From the NCBI RefSeq assembly GCF_014202765.1, contig NZ_JACHHN010000004.1, positions 519,097 through 583,096 on the forward strand: a DNA stretch of 64,000 nt. The letters run 5' to 3'. The position numbers were made by a program, and so were the translations under genes. This document shows, piece by piece, positions 44,878-53,428 of this stretch (within the stretch, counting starts at the first letter, position 1; every line of letters begins with the position of its first letter). Under the pieces are notes generated by a model. The model did no database searches. It was not told where the DNA came from and was given only the letters and a program-made list of their open reading frames with translations. Source of the DNA: Silvimonas terrae (GTDB taxonomy: Bacteria > Pseudomonadota > Gammaproteobacteria > Burkholderiales > Chitinibacteraceae).

Positions 44878-46074
44878 TTGAACACTATCTCTGTATTGGT
44901 CCTGGAGGACCACCCGTTTCAACGCGCCATCGCGGTGAACTCTCTCGCGCAAATTGGCGTGGCCCGGGTGTTTTCTGCGGCCGACGGCGAAGCCGCGCTG
45001 GCCAGGCTGGTTGAATGCGGCGGCGTAGATATTGTGCTATGTGACCTGCGCATGTCTGGCATGGATGGTTTGGGCTTCTTGCGTAACGCAGCAGAAACTG
45101 GGCTGATCAACGCCGTGGTGCTGACCAGCGATGTGGATATCACCCTGCGCAACTCGGTGGTCAATATGATCGAGTGCCTGGGGCTGCCGTTTCTGGGTGA
45201 TCTGGGCAAGCCATTTCTGATTGAAAAGCTGGAAGGCATGCTGCGCAGTTACGAGCGTGAACAAGCCTTGCGCAACGCCACACCGCATGTGGTTGAACTG
45301 GCAAGTCTGGAAGATATCGAGTCCGGCCTGCAGAACCATGAATTTGTGCCTTACTTTCAGCCCAAATACAGCCTGCAAAACGGCCAGGTGAAAGGCGCAG
45401 AGTTGCTGGCCCGCTGGCAACACCCGGAACGCGGCTTGCTGAGCCCGGCGGCGTTTATTCCGGTGATGGAAGAACACGGTTTGCTGGATCAACTGTTCTG
45501 GCAAATGCTTGATCAAGGCTTGCGGCTGCAACGCCAACTGGCGGTCATGAATCAGCCTATGCCGGTGGCGATCAACTTGGATGCCTCGCAGTTGTCCTCT
45601 CCGCAGCTGGCGTACCGGATCAAAGACGCGCTGCAAGAACACAAGTTGCCACCGGGCGGCCTGGTGCTGGAAGTGACCGAAACCGGTTTGATCGAAGCCC
45701 CGGCCGAAAGCATGGAAAACCTGCTGCGCTTGCGCCTGATGGGCTGCGGGCTGGCCATGGATGATTTTGGCGTCGGCTATTCGTCTTTTGTGCGTATCTG
45801 CGAGTTGCCGTTTGATCAGATCAAGCTGGACGCTTCGTTTGTGCGCAATCTGAAAACCCATGTGCGCAGCGAAGCCATTATCCGCAGCGTGGTGGCGTTG
45901 GCCGCCTCTTTGCAGATTGAGCTGGTGGCAGAAGGCATTGAGACCACAGAACAAGAGCAGCGCTTGCTGGAGCTGGGTTGCGCTGTGGGTCAGGGCTATC
46001 TGTTTGCCCGGCCGATGTCTGCAGAACAGTTGCTGCAGCGCCCATGGCTGGCCTCGCGGCAGATTCAACAATAA
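44878..46074 (+). CDS. RocR-like response regulator with EAL phosphodiesterase domain
   Basis: The 398-residue protein joins a receiver (VLVLEDHPFQR, phospho-aspartate D56 in VLCDLRMSG) to an EAL domain. The EAL motif is E175-LLAR. EVTETGLIEAP, MDDFGVGYSSF and VAEGIET supply the remaining metal and catalytic residues, so it should hydrolyse cyclic-di-GMP. MIECLGLPFLGDLGKPF is strikingly like RocR of Pseudomonas aeruginosa, and the EAL glutamate has, as I recall, the same number there. The start is a TTG with GAGGAG just upstream. The RocA- and RocS-like genes follow. By analogy the EAL protein would damp fimbrial expression. Confidence 0.9.
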   Translation: MNTISVLVLEDHPFQRAIAVNSLAQIGVARVFSAADGEAALARLVECGGVDIVLCDLRMSGMDGLGFLRNAAETGLINAVVLTSDVDITLRNSVVNMIECLGLPFLGDLGKPFLIEKLEGMLRSYEREQALRNATPHVVELASLEDIESGLQNHEFVPYFQPKYSLQNGQVKGAELLARWQHPERGLLSPAAFIPVMEEHGLLDQLFWQMLDQGLRLQRQLAVMNQPMPVAINLDASQLSSPQLAYRIKDALQEHKLPPGGLVLEVTETGLIEAPAESMENLLRLRLMGCGLAMDDFGVGYSSFVRICELPFDQIKLDASFVRNLKTHVRSEAIIRSVVALAASLQIELVAEGIETTEQEQRLLELGCAVGQGYLFARPMSAEQLLQRPWLASRQIQQ

Positions 46075-46265
46075 CCATCCGGCCGGGCCACGGGAAACGC
46101 AGATTGCATGCGCAATTTCGGGCTGATTTGCTAGTTTGGTAAGGCGCCTCTGAAATGCGCTTGCCCAAAAGAGCACCAACAGCCTGCACGCCACAGCACG
46201 CTTTTCTCGGTGTGGCAGCTCCGGTTTCCCCGCTTTGCCTTCCAGTCGAACACGGAGTTTGTACA

Positions 46266-46892
46266 GTGAATAGAGTTTTGATTGTTGACGACCATCCCGT
46301 CATTCGCATGGCGGTGCGCATGCTGCTGGAACAAGCGGGTTTTGAAATCGTGGCAGAAGCCGACAATGGTATTGACGGCCTGCATCAAACGCGCGAATTG
46401 CAGCCGGATATTGTCATTCTGGATATCGGCATCCCCAAGCTGGATGGCCTGGATCTGATCGGGCGCATCAAGGAAAGCGGCAGCACATCCCAGGTGTTGG
46501 TGTTGACCTCGCAAGACCCGGAATACCTGAGTGTGCGCTGCATGCAGGCCGGTGCGGCGGGTTTTGTCAGCAAGAACCAGGATCTGAAAGATATTCTCAA
46601 TGCCATCAATGCGATCAAATCCGGGTATATGTATTTCCCCAATCAGTTGTTGCGTACGGTACGGGCCAATGCCGATATGGACGACGAGCCTGGCCGCATC
46701 AGCAGGCTCACCAATCGAGAGTTGATGGTACTCAAGCAATTGGCAAGCGGTATGTCCAACAAGCAGATTGGCGACAATATGGCTTTGAGCAACAAAACCA
46801 TCAGCACGTACAAGGCCCGCCTGCACCTGAAGCTGAAAACCTCCTCGCTGGTGGAGCTGATCGAACTCGCCAAACGCAACGCCCTGGTGTAG
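46266..46892 (+). CDS. RocA/BvgA-like NarL-family response regulator
   Basis: The 208-residue protein has a receiver (VLIVDDHPVIRMAVRML, phospho-aspartate in IVILDIGIPKLDG). A LuxR-type helix-turn-helix follows (LTNRELMVLKQLASGMSNKQ, then IGDNMALSNKTISTYKARL). The start is GTG 46266 with GGAG eight bases upstream. It ends nine bases before the sensor kinase gene. It should take phosphate from the HPt domain of the kinase(s) and control the fimbrial promoter. Confidence 0.92.
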   Translation: MNRVLIVDDHPVIRMAVRMLLEQAGFEIVAEADNGIDGLHQTRELQPDIVILDIGIPKLDGLDLIGRIKESGSTSQVLVLTSQDPEYLSVRCMQAGAAGFVSKNQDLKDILNAINAIKSGYMYFPNQLLRTVRANADMDDEPGRISRLTNRELMVLKQLASGMSNKQIGDNMALSNKTISTYKARLHLKLKTSSLVELIELAKRNALV

Positions 46893-46901
46893 CGCCCGGC
46901 G

Positions 46902-49900
46902 ATGCGCCAAGCCCTCGCCCTGCTGGTCCTGCTGTGCCTTACCTCACTTCATGCCGTGCGGGCTTTGGCCGACACGCCGGAGCCGGGCGGGGTTCATCTG
47001 CTCGGGCGTTCCCAATTGCATGGCGAAGTGGTCAATCTGGATGCTGCGGACTGGCAATGGCTGCGCCACAAACAGGCGCTGGTGATCGGCACCAATCAGC
47101 CGGACTATCCGCCGTTTGATATTGCCGCCAGCGGCCAGGACTACGAAGGGATCACCGCAGACTATGCGGGGCTGCTGGGGCAATTGCTGCACACGCCGAT
47201 CAAGGTCAAACGCTTTGCCACCCGCCAGGCCCTCATCGCCGCCCTGGTCAGCGGTCAGATTGACTTGCTGGGCACGGCCAATCACCTGGAGATGGTGCAA
47301 GGCGATGTCCTGGTCAGCTCGCCTTATGTCGAGAACGTGCCCGCGCTGGTGGAAACCGGCACCAGTGGGCAGGTTGCGCGGGAAAGCGGCAAAGGCAAAC
47401 GTCTGGCATTTAGCCCGGATTACGTATTGCCCAAAGACATCCAGGTGGCTTTCCCGGGGGCGATTCTGGTGCCCTATTACTCCTCGACCACCGCGTTGGG
47501 TGCCATGGCTACCGGTCAAGTGGATGCCATGTTCAGCGATGCCGTCACCGCGCAGTATCTGATCAATCGCTTTTACAACAACGACGTCCACATCTCTCGC
47601 GTAGACGACAAGCCCGCCGGTGGATTCGGGTTTGCGGTGAGTCATGACAATACTCGGCTACTGCGGATCATCAACAGCGCCCTGGCGGCGTTGGGCCCGG
47701 ATCAGCAGCGCGCCATTCTGGATCGCTGGAGCGGCGGCGGCATCATGGTAGGCGGTGTGGTTGCCCTGACGGCGCAAGAGCGCGCGTGGCTGGCCGCGCG
47801 GCCGGTGGTCCGGGTGGGGCTCAATGACCATCTGGCGCCGTTTTCTTATATGGCGGAAGACGGGCATTTTAGAGGCGTAACGCCAGATCTGCTGGCGGCG
47901 TTGGGTTTGCGGACGGGCATCCAGTTTGAGCTGCACGGTTACGAAGCCACCAGCGAGGCCGTGGCGGCACTGAGCCGGCGCGAGGTGGATGTGCTGGCCG
48001 ACTTCACCTATTCGCCGGATCGCCGCTCCAGTTATGGCTTTACGCGGCCTTATCTGGTGATGCCTTTGGTGATGGTGACGCGCGACCTGCCCGACTCGCC
48101 CACTTCTCTGGCTGATCTGAAAGGCAAAACCCTGATCGTGCCCAAAGGCTATGTGCTGGCGCCGATTGTGCGGCGGGACTACCCGGATATTCACCTGAAT
48201 GAAAACAGCAGCGTACTGGAGGCCTTCGAGCGCTTGCAGCGCGGCGAAGCCGATGCCTTGATCCAGCCCATCAGCACGGCGCGGTATTACATTCTGCGCC
48301 GCCCCGACAATGGCCTGAAAATCAGCGCGGTGCTGGGCGATCAACCCGCTCTGGTGGGGTTTGCCGTGCGCCAGGAGGATACCGAACTAAGGGCGATTCT
48401 GGACCGGGCACTGTTGTCGGTATCGCCCGATGAAATGAGCATTCTGAGCAACCGCTGGCGCACCAATGAAATGATGAATGCGCCGTCCTGGAAAGACTAT
48501 CGCGGCATTATTGCGCTTAGCGTCGCGGTGGCCGCGCTGTTGTTGCTGGCGTTTCTGCTCTGGAATGCCTCATTGCGCAAACAGGTAAACCGCCGTCTGA
48601 AGGCCGAGCGCGAACTGAACGATCAACTGCAGTTCATGGAGGTGTTGATCAACGGCACGCCGCACCCCATTTACGTGCGGGACCATGAAACCCGGCTGGT
48701 GGCCTGCAACGACTATTACCTGAAAGCGCTGGGCACCACGCGCGAGGCCGCCATTGGTTTTGTTGTGCTGGATTGCGCGGCGCTGGCGCCCGCAGACGCC
48801 GCCCTGCTGCAGGCGGAATATCAATCTGTGATTGCCGGTGGCGAGGCGGTGCTGGGCGATCGCAAACTCACCATCAACGGCGCCCTGCTGACGGTGTATC
48901 AATGGTCCCTGCCCTTCACCAATTTTGAGGGCGAAACCGGCATGATCGGCGGCTGGATTGATATCAGCGAACGCGAGCAGCTTGTAGAAGAACTACAGGC
49001 GGCCAAAGTGGAGGCCGACGAGGCCAACAAGGCCAAAACGACTTTTCTGGCCACCATGAGCCATGAAATCCGCACGCCAATGAACGCCATTCTGGGGATG
49101 CTGGAACTGGCGCTCAAACGGGCCGACAAGGGTGTGCTGGATCGGCCTTCTGTGGAGGTGGCGCACACCTCCGCCCAAGGGCTGCTGGAACTGATTGGCG
49201 ACATTCTGGATATCGCCCGCATCGAATCCGGCAAGCTGACGCTTAACCCGGAACGGGCCAACCTGCGAGACCTGGCCGCCTCTGCCGCGCGCGTGTTTGA
49301 CGGTCTCGCCCGGCAAAAGGGTTTGCAACTGGTGCTGGATGTGGACCGGCACCTGGATGGCGATGTGCTGATCGACCCGCTTCGCTTCAAACAGATTTTG
49401 TCCAACCTGGTCAGCAATGCCATCAAATTCACCGCCGAGGGCAGCGTCACCATCCGCCTGCAGGGCCAACCCCTGGAGGGTGACCGGTTGCATATTCATA
49501 TGCAGGTGGAAGACACCGGCATGGGTATTTCAGAGCAGGATCAACAACGTTTGTTTCAGCCTTTTGCCCAGGTCAGAAGCACCGCAAACGGCACGGGGCT
49601 TGGCTTGGTGATTTGCCGCACGCTGGCAAAAAAAATGGGCGGCAGCCTTACCCTGCAGAGCGCGCCGGGCAAAGGCTCTACGGTGACGGTTGATCTTGAT
49701 CTGGCCTGTTTGGCGGCTGAACGCGTTGAGCGGGCCCCGCTTGCAGATGCCAACAATCAGCCGATGCCGGTACTCAAGGTACTGGTAGCGGATGACCAAC
49801 CGGCCAACCGCATGCTGATCACGCAGCAGCTGGAATTCCTGGGGCATGAAGTGGTGGCGGCGGTTAATGGCGCAGAGGCGTTCGAACAATGGCGCAAAGG

Positions 49901-50522
49901 CCATTTTGATCTGGTCATTACCGATGCCAACATGCCGGTCATGAATGGCTATGAATTGGCCAGACGTATCCGCACAGACGAAGCCGAACGCAACGCGCCC
50001 CGCTGCCCGGTCTGGAGTCTGACCGCCAATGCACTGCCCGACGAATACCGGCGCAGTGAAGCGGCGGGTATGGATATCTGCCTGTTCAAGCCGGTGACGC
50101 TGGCTGTGCTGGAGCACCACTTGCGCGCGACCGGGCCGCAACAAATCACCACCCCGGCTGTACCCCCGGCAGAATCTGCGTTTGATACTGCGGCGTTGGG
50201 TGTGCTCACGGGCGGCAACCCCGGCATGATGACCAAGCTGCTGACCGAACTGATCAACAGTTCTGAAGATGACTTGCGGCAACTGCAAACGCTGCTGGCT
50301 GCGCCAGACCCGGCGGCGTTGTCTGAGCATGCCCACCGCGTCAAAGGCGTCGCCCGTATCGTGCAGGCCCGACAGGTGTTGAGCGCGTGCGAGCAACTTG
50401 AGGCCGTCTGCAAAAACCCACAGAACGGCACGCTCGCCCACGCCGGTCAGCAGCTGGTTGCCGCCATGCAGGGCTTTCTGGCGGCCCTGCGCCAGGTGGC
50501 GGCAGACGCTGGCCCCGCTTGA
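46902..50522 (+). CDS. RocS/BvgS-like unorthodox hybrid sensor kinase
   Basis: The 1,206-residue protein has a signal peptide (ending VRALA) and two periplasmic Venus-flytrap domains starting ALVIGTNQPDYPPFDIAASG and VVRVGLNDHLAPFSYMAEDG. A membrane segment (IIALSVAVAALLLLAFLLW) and a PAS domain follow. Then come HisKA (ATMSHEIRTPMNA), HATPase (LVSNAIKFT, DTGMGIS, GTGLGLVICR), a receiver (VLVADDQPANRM, aspartate in VITDANMPVMNG) and HPt (HAHRVKGVARIV). The order is exactly that of BvgS and RocS1. The ligand is unknown. The overall plan matches the second kinase at 33,771, so the island carries two such sensors. Confidence 0.93.
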   Translation: MRQALALLVLLCLTSLHAVRALADTPEPGGVHLLGRSQLHGEVVNLDAADWQWLRHKQALVIGTNQPDYPPFDIAASGQDYEGITADYAGLLGQLLHTPIKVKRFATRQALIAALVSGQIDLLGTANHLEMVQGDVLVSSPYVENVPALVETGTSGQVARESGKGKRLAFSPDYVLPKDIQVAFPGAILVPYYSSTTALGAMATGQVDAMFSDAVTAQYLINRFYNNDVHISRVDDKPAGGFGFAVSHDNTRLLRIINSALAALGPDQQRAILDRWSGGGIMVGGVVALTAQERAWLAARPVVRVGLNDHLAPFSYMAEDGHFRGVTPDLLAALGLRTGIQFELHGYEATSEAVAALSRREVDVLADFTYSPDRRSSYGFTRPYLVMPLVMVTRDLPDSPTSLADLKGKTLIVPKGYVLAPIVRRDYPDIHLNENSSVLEAFERLQRGEADALIQPISTARYYILRRPDNGLKISAVLGDQPALVGFAVRQEDTELRAILDRALLSVSPDEMSILSNRWRTNEMMNAPSWKDYRGIIALSVAVAALLLLAFLLWNASLRKQVNRRLKAERELNDQLQFMEVLINGTPHPIYVRDHETRLVACNDYYLKALGTTREAAIGFVVLDCAALAPADAALLQAEYQSVIAGGEAVLGDRKLTINGALLTVYQWSLPFTNFEGETGMIGGWIDISEREQLVEELQAAKVEADEANKAKTTFLATMSHEIRTPMNAILGMLELALKRADKGVLDRPSVEVAHTSAQGLLELIGDILDIARIESGKLTLNPERANLRDLAASAARVFDGLARQKGLQLVLDVDRHLDGDVLIDPLRFKQILSNLVSNAIKFTAEGSVTIRLQGQPLEGDRLHIHMQVEDTGMGISEQDQQRLFQPFAQVRSTANGTGLGLVICRTLAKKMGGSLTLQSAPGKGSTVTVDLDLACLAAERVERAPLADANNQPMPVLKVLVADDQPANRMLITQQLEFLGHEVVAAVNGAEAFEQWRKGHFDLVITDANMPVMNGYELARRIRTDEAERNAPRCPVWSLTANALPDEYRRSEAAGMDICLFKPVTLAVLEHHLRATGPQQITTPAVPPAESAFDTAALGVLTGGNPGMMTKLLTELINSSEDDLRQLQTLLAAPDPAALSEHAHRVKGVARIVQARQVLSACEQLEAVCKNPQNGTLAHAGQQLVAAMQGFLAALRQVAADAGPA

Positions 50523-50705
50523 GGTGCCACTAAAGCACTCATTCTCTTGCCCTGCAGATTCAGATATTCAGACCCAGCCCCGCCGGTCGAGAACAACGGG
50601 CGTGCCAAATCTGCAACGCACGATTGTTTTGTCACAAACTGAAATAGGAAAATTCTGATCCGCACTGCAAAATAGCGGCATTTTTACCGAAGTAAGAGAA
50701 ATATA

Positions 50706-51002
50706 ATGACAAATGCATACCAAAAGGTGGCATTGGGTTTGGCGCTGATCGTGGCAAACAGCGTCGGGTATGCCGCTCAGGGCGGCGTGATCAAAGTGAT
50801 GGGTGCCATCGTGGAGAACACCTGTCGCGTGAACACAGACGGCCAGCTGCAAACCAGGCTGGATACCTGCGGCAAATACGCAGCCCATGCTGCCCGCACG
50901 CATACAGAAACGCTGGTTGAGCCCGCCAGCCCGAACGCTACGACTGCGACGAGCACAGAGATCAAGCCCAAGCGCGTGATCATCGTTACCGAGTATCTGT
51001 AA
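50706..51002 (+). CDS. Very small pilin-like secreted protein
   Basis: The 98-residue protein starts MTNAYQKVALGLALIVANSV, then GYAAQ, a signal peptide. GGVIKVMGAIVENTCRVNTD resembles the donor strand and first cysteine of a type 1 pilin. A second cysteine is in LDTCGKY, and then the chain turns into a Thr/Ala/Ser-rich tail (TETLVEPASPNATTATSTE) and ends KRVIIVTEYL. It is far too short for a pilin fold. It lies 183 bases after the kinase gene on the same strand. It could be a fimbrial regulator, a capping peptide or a degenerate pilin. Confidence 0.6.
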   Translation: MTNAYQKVALGLALIVANSVGYAAQGGVIKVMGAIVENTCRVNTDGQLQTRLDTCGKYAAHAARTHTETLVEPASPNATTATSTEIKPKRVIIVTEYL

Positions 51003-51922
51003 GCTCAGTCGCGTTTGTTCGCATTGCTATTTGACCGCATTTCTCCGCTTACGGCGTGTAGGCTATTTCCGATTCAACCAGGGGCATCTCCTTAACGCAT
51101 TCCCAAGACACGAACGCCGATATCCACGCTTAAATACTCTTGATTTCTTACCCTATAGAAAACTCATTTAGCAGATTGATTAGTAAAGGGGATTCGGAAA
51201 TATCGGAGTGTTTAAGCGTACGCTTAAACGCTCATAAGCCAATACCGGCGCGGCCTGCAGAGGATGTCACGAAAGTCCCCAAGTAGTTATACAAGTATTT
51301 AAAAACAATTTATTGGAGGCAAAAAATCTGTAGATAACTGATCATCGTCGAGCGATTAAAGGGTCATTCGCCATCCCCACTTTCGATCTGAAGGCATTGG
51401 TGATGTGAACAGCAAGCTGCCTTGTGAAAACCGACCATCTCAGAAAAGTCAGTCGCTGAGCGAATACCACTCCAGCGAATCGAAATAAAACCGTTCGTCA
51501 GTTAGAAAATCGCAATGACAAAAAACTGTTCAATTGGTCAGAAAACCATTTCTCTTTATCTACCATCACTCCAGAAGACAGATTTATCGGTCTCATGAGA
51601 CAGTTAGAAATTCATTCACAGATACTGCAGCTGTGCTTTTTTCATTTTCCAGAAAATCCTAAAACCATAAACCATCCCATTGTTTTAAAAGGAATTACCC
51701 ACAAATAAAAGCAAAAATAAAAGCCGTGCAGTAATTTCCTTTTCTGCCAAACACCGTAGTTGACCTTGCGTCCAAAAACACGAAAATAGGGGCAGCGAAC
51801 ACTGCGGAACGGTTGGGTGCCTGCGGGTTTCCGGTACTAGCCACCCGAATTGGCAAGACTGGCCAGTCTGGTTCAGTGGCCGCGCCAATCAACGATGGGG
51901 AAAGAGGAAAATGGGGGCTTCG
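51003..51922. other. 900-base AT-rich non-coding region of the island
   Basis: No gene with credible start, length or family features is visible here. A perfect 20-bp palindrome, GTTTAAGCGTACGCTTAAAC, lies at 51,210-51,229, with a half-site ACGCTTAAA at 51,126-51,134. The region precedes the PrtN-like regulator gene and may hold its promoter or sites for island excision or control. Confidence 0.5.
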
Positions 51923-52177
51923 ATGAACACTGCTTTTGCGCTAATGGCCGTCCACGGGCAAGCGCTTCTTCCGCTTGAGGATGTCGGTGCTCAATACCTT
52001 GGGATCAGTGACAAGGAGGCTCGCCGCCGCGCAGGGTTGAACACCCTGCCCTTCCCTACCATGCGGTTGATGGACAGCCAGAAAGCGCCGCTGTTTGTGC
52101 GCCTTGAGGATTTGGCGAGGTACATTGACGACCTTGCCGAAACGGCGCGATCTACCTGGGAGCGCAGCGCCGTATAG
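51923..52177 (+). CDS. PrtN-like small regulator
   Basis: The protein of about 84 residues starts MNTAFALMAVHGQALLPLED. With RLMDSQKAPLFVRLEDLARYIDD it resembles the pyocin activator PrtN family, small DNA-binding proteins. I chose ATG 51923 because the family begins MNTAF; ATG 51911 in the same frame has the better placed GAGGAAA. In islands and prophages such proteins sit beside the integrase and may control excision or cargo genes. Here the integrase gene is convergent and 35 bases away. Confidence 0.65.
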   Translation: MNTAFALMAVHGQALLPLEDVGAQYLGISDKEARRRAGLNTLPFPTMRLMDSQKAPLFVRLEDLARYIDDLAETARSTWERSAV

Positions 52178-52212
52178 CCCAAAGGGATCAGCCAAGATCA
52201 ACCCTCTGCAGC

Positions 52213-53328
52213 TCAGCGACGATCAGTTCTCCCCTCAATTGGAGGAGTTTGGGAGGAAGCGGGCTGATCGCGATGCAAATCGTGAGCACGCAAGTTCGTA
52301 TAGCGTTTCAGGTTCTTCCAGTCTCGATGGCCGCTCACAATGGCGACCTCCTGAATCTGGTAACCCTGTTCAAACAACCTGCTGATACCTTCGTGGCGAA
52401 GGTCATGAAACCGCAAGTCCTGGATTTCCGCCTCAAGTACGGTCAAGCGAAACGCGTTCCCTATGCTGTCCTCGTGGTACGGGAAGATGCGCAGCTCGTT
52501 GGCTGGCCCTTCGGCAAGGCGTCTCTCCACGATTTCCCATGCTTCACCCAGCAGGGGCACGCGCTGGTTATTCCCGATCTTGTTTTTTGGATCTTTGCGA
52601 TCCCGGATCAATACCGTTCTCCTAACGCGATCAACGTCAGCCCGCAGAATGCTTGTGATCTCTCCGGCCCGCATCGTGGTCGCAATGGCAAACCGGATCA
52701 GCTCGCGAATAGGTACAAAAGCGTTTGGCATTGCCTCGCGCTTTGCGCCAAACACCATGAGTTTTTCAAACTCGCCCGGTACTAACCTGCGTTCTCTTTC
52801 GTTCGACTTCGACACCAGGTTGTTGAGCTTCAATAATGGCAGCGCATCATCGACCGCTTTGCGCGTGACAGGCAGGCCCAACAAGGCAGAACCTGAGCCT
52901 AACGCGACACCAAGGTAGATCACATCCTGCATCACCGTCTGGGGCTTTGCACCAAGCCTTGCGCGCTCTTTGCAGTGCTGGATGATATTGGCGGGGGTTA
53001 GGTCCATCACCGGAACGTCGCTGATTGGCGAATCACACAGCACTCGATAGACGCTGCGTTTTGTGGCCCCCATGGGCTTGAGCTCTTCTGAACGCTGCAC
53101 ATACAGCGTCAAATAGTTGGCTAAAGTACGGCTTCCAATCTTCCTTTTTTCAACGCCGCCCTCCTGTTTAAGCTGCTTTTCGAGACGCTCCGCCCAGTCC
53201 TCGGCCAGCTTTGACAGAGGGAAGGTTCGCGCCTCCGCGTGTACCAGTCGGCCGCCCCGTTTGACCCGGACTTGCGCGCGATAGGACAATGTTCCGTCCT
53301 TATTCTTAATCTTGGTGATGGTGGCCAT
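52213..53328 (-). CDS. Tyrosine integrase of the dusA island
   Basis: The 371-residue recombinase has an N-terminal arm-binding part (MATITKIKNKDGTLSYRAQV). A core-binding part around TLANYLTLYVQRSEELK follows, and then the catalytic domain. Catalytic residues are visible: arginine in ATTMRAGEITSILRAD, HDLRH (His-x-x-Arg), SGHRDWK (second histidine) and the tyrosine in LKRYTNL. It lies directly beside the right attachment site and reads away from dusA, as in the described dusA-specific islands. No separate excisionase gene was recognised, unless the PrtN-like protein has that role. Confidence 0.93.
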   Translation of the reverse strand: MATITKIKNKDGTLSYRAQVRVKRGGRLVHAEARTFPLSKLAEDWAERLEKQLKQEGGVEKRKIGSRTLANYLTLYVQRSEELKPMGATKRSVYRVLCDSPISDVPVMDLTPANIIQHCKERARLGAKPQTVMQDVIYLGVALGSGSALLGLPVTRKAVDDALPLLKLNNLVSKSNERERRLVPGEFEKLMVFGAKREAMPNAFVPIRELIRFAIATTMRAGEITSILRADVDRVRRTVLIRDRKDPKNKIGNNQRVPLLGEAWEIVERRLAEGPANELRIFPYHEDSIGNAFRLTVLEAEIQDLRFHDLRHEGISRLFEQGYQIQEVAIVSGHRDWKNLKRYTNLRAHDLHRDQPASSQTPPIEGRTDRR

Positions 53329-53428
53329 GATTTGCCGGTGCTACATGAGTCAAGAGAAGATCTTTTGTAGCACTTTTGTAGCATCATGGCAAAAACAAAC
53401 CCCGCCAAACCCAGCTAAATAGCACCGA

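Noticed and set aside
45037-46194. A long minus-strand frame opposite the RocR-like gene
   Set aside because: It is rich in His, Gln and Arg, as expected for an antisense frame of a GC-rich gene, and matches no family.
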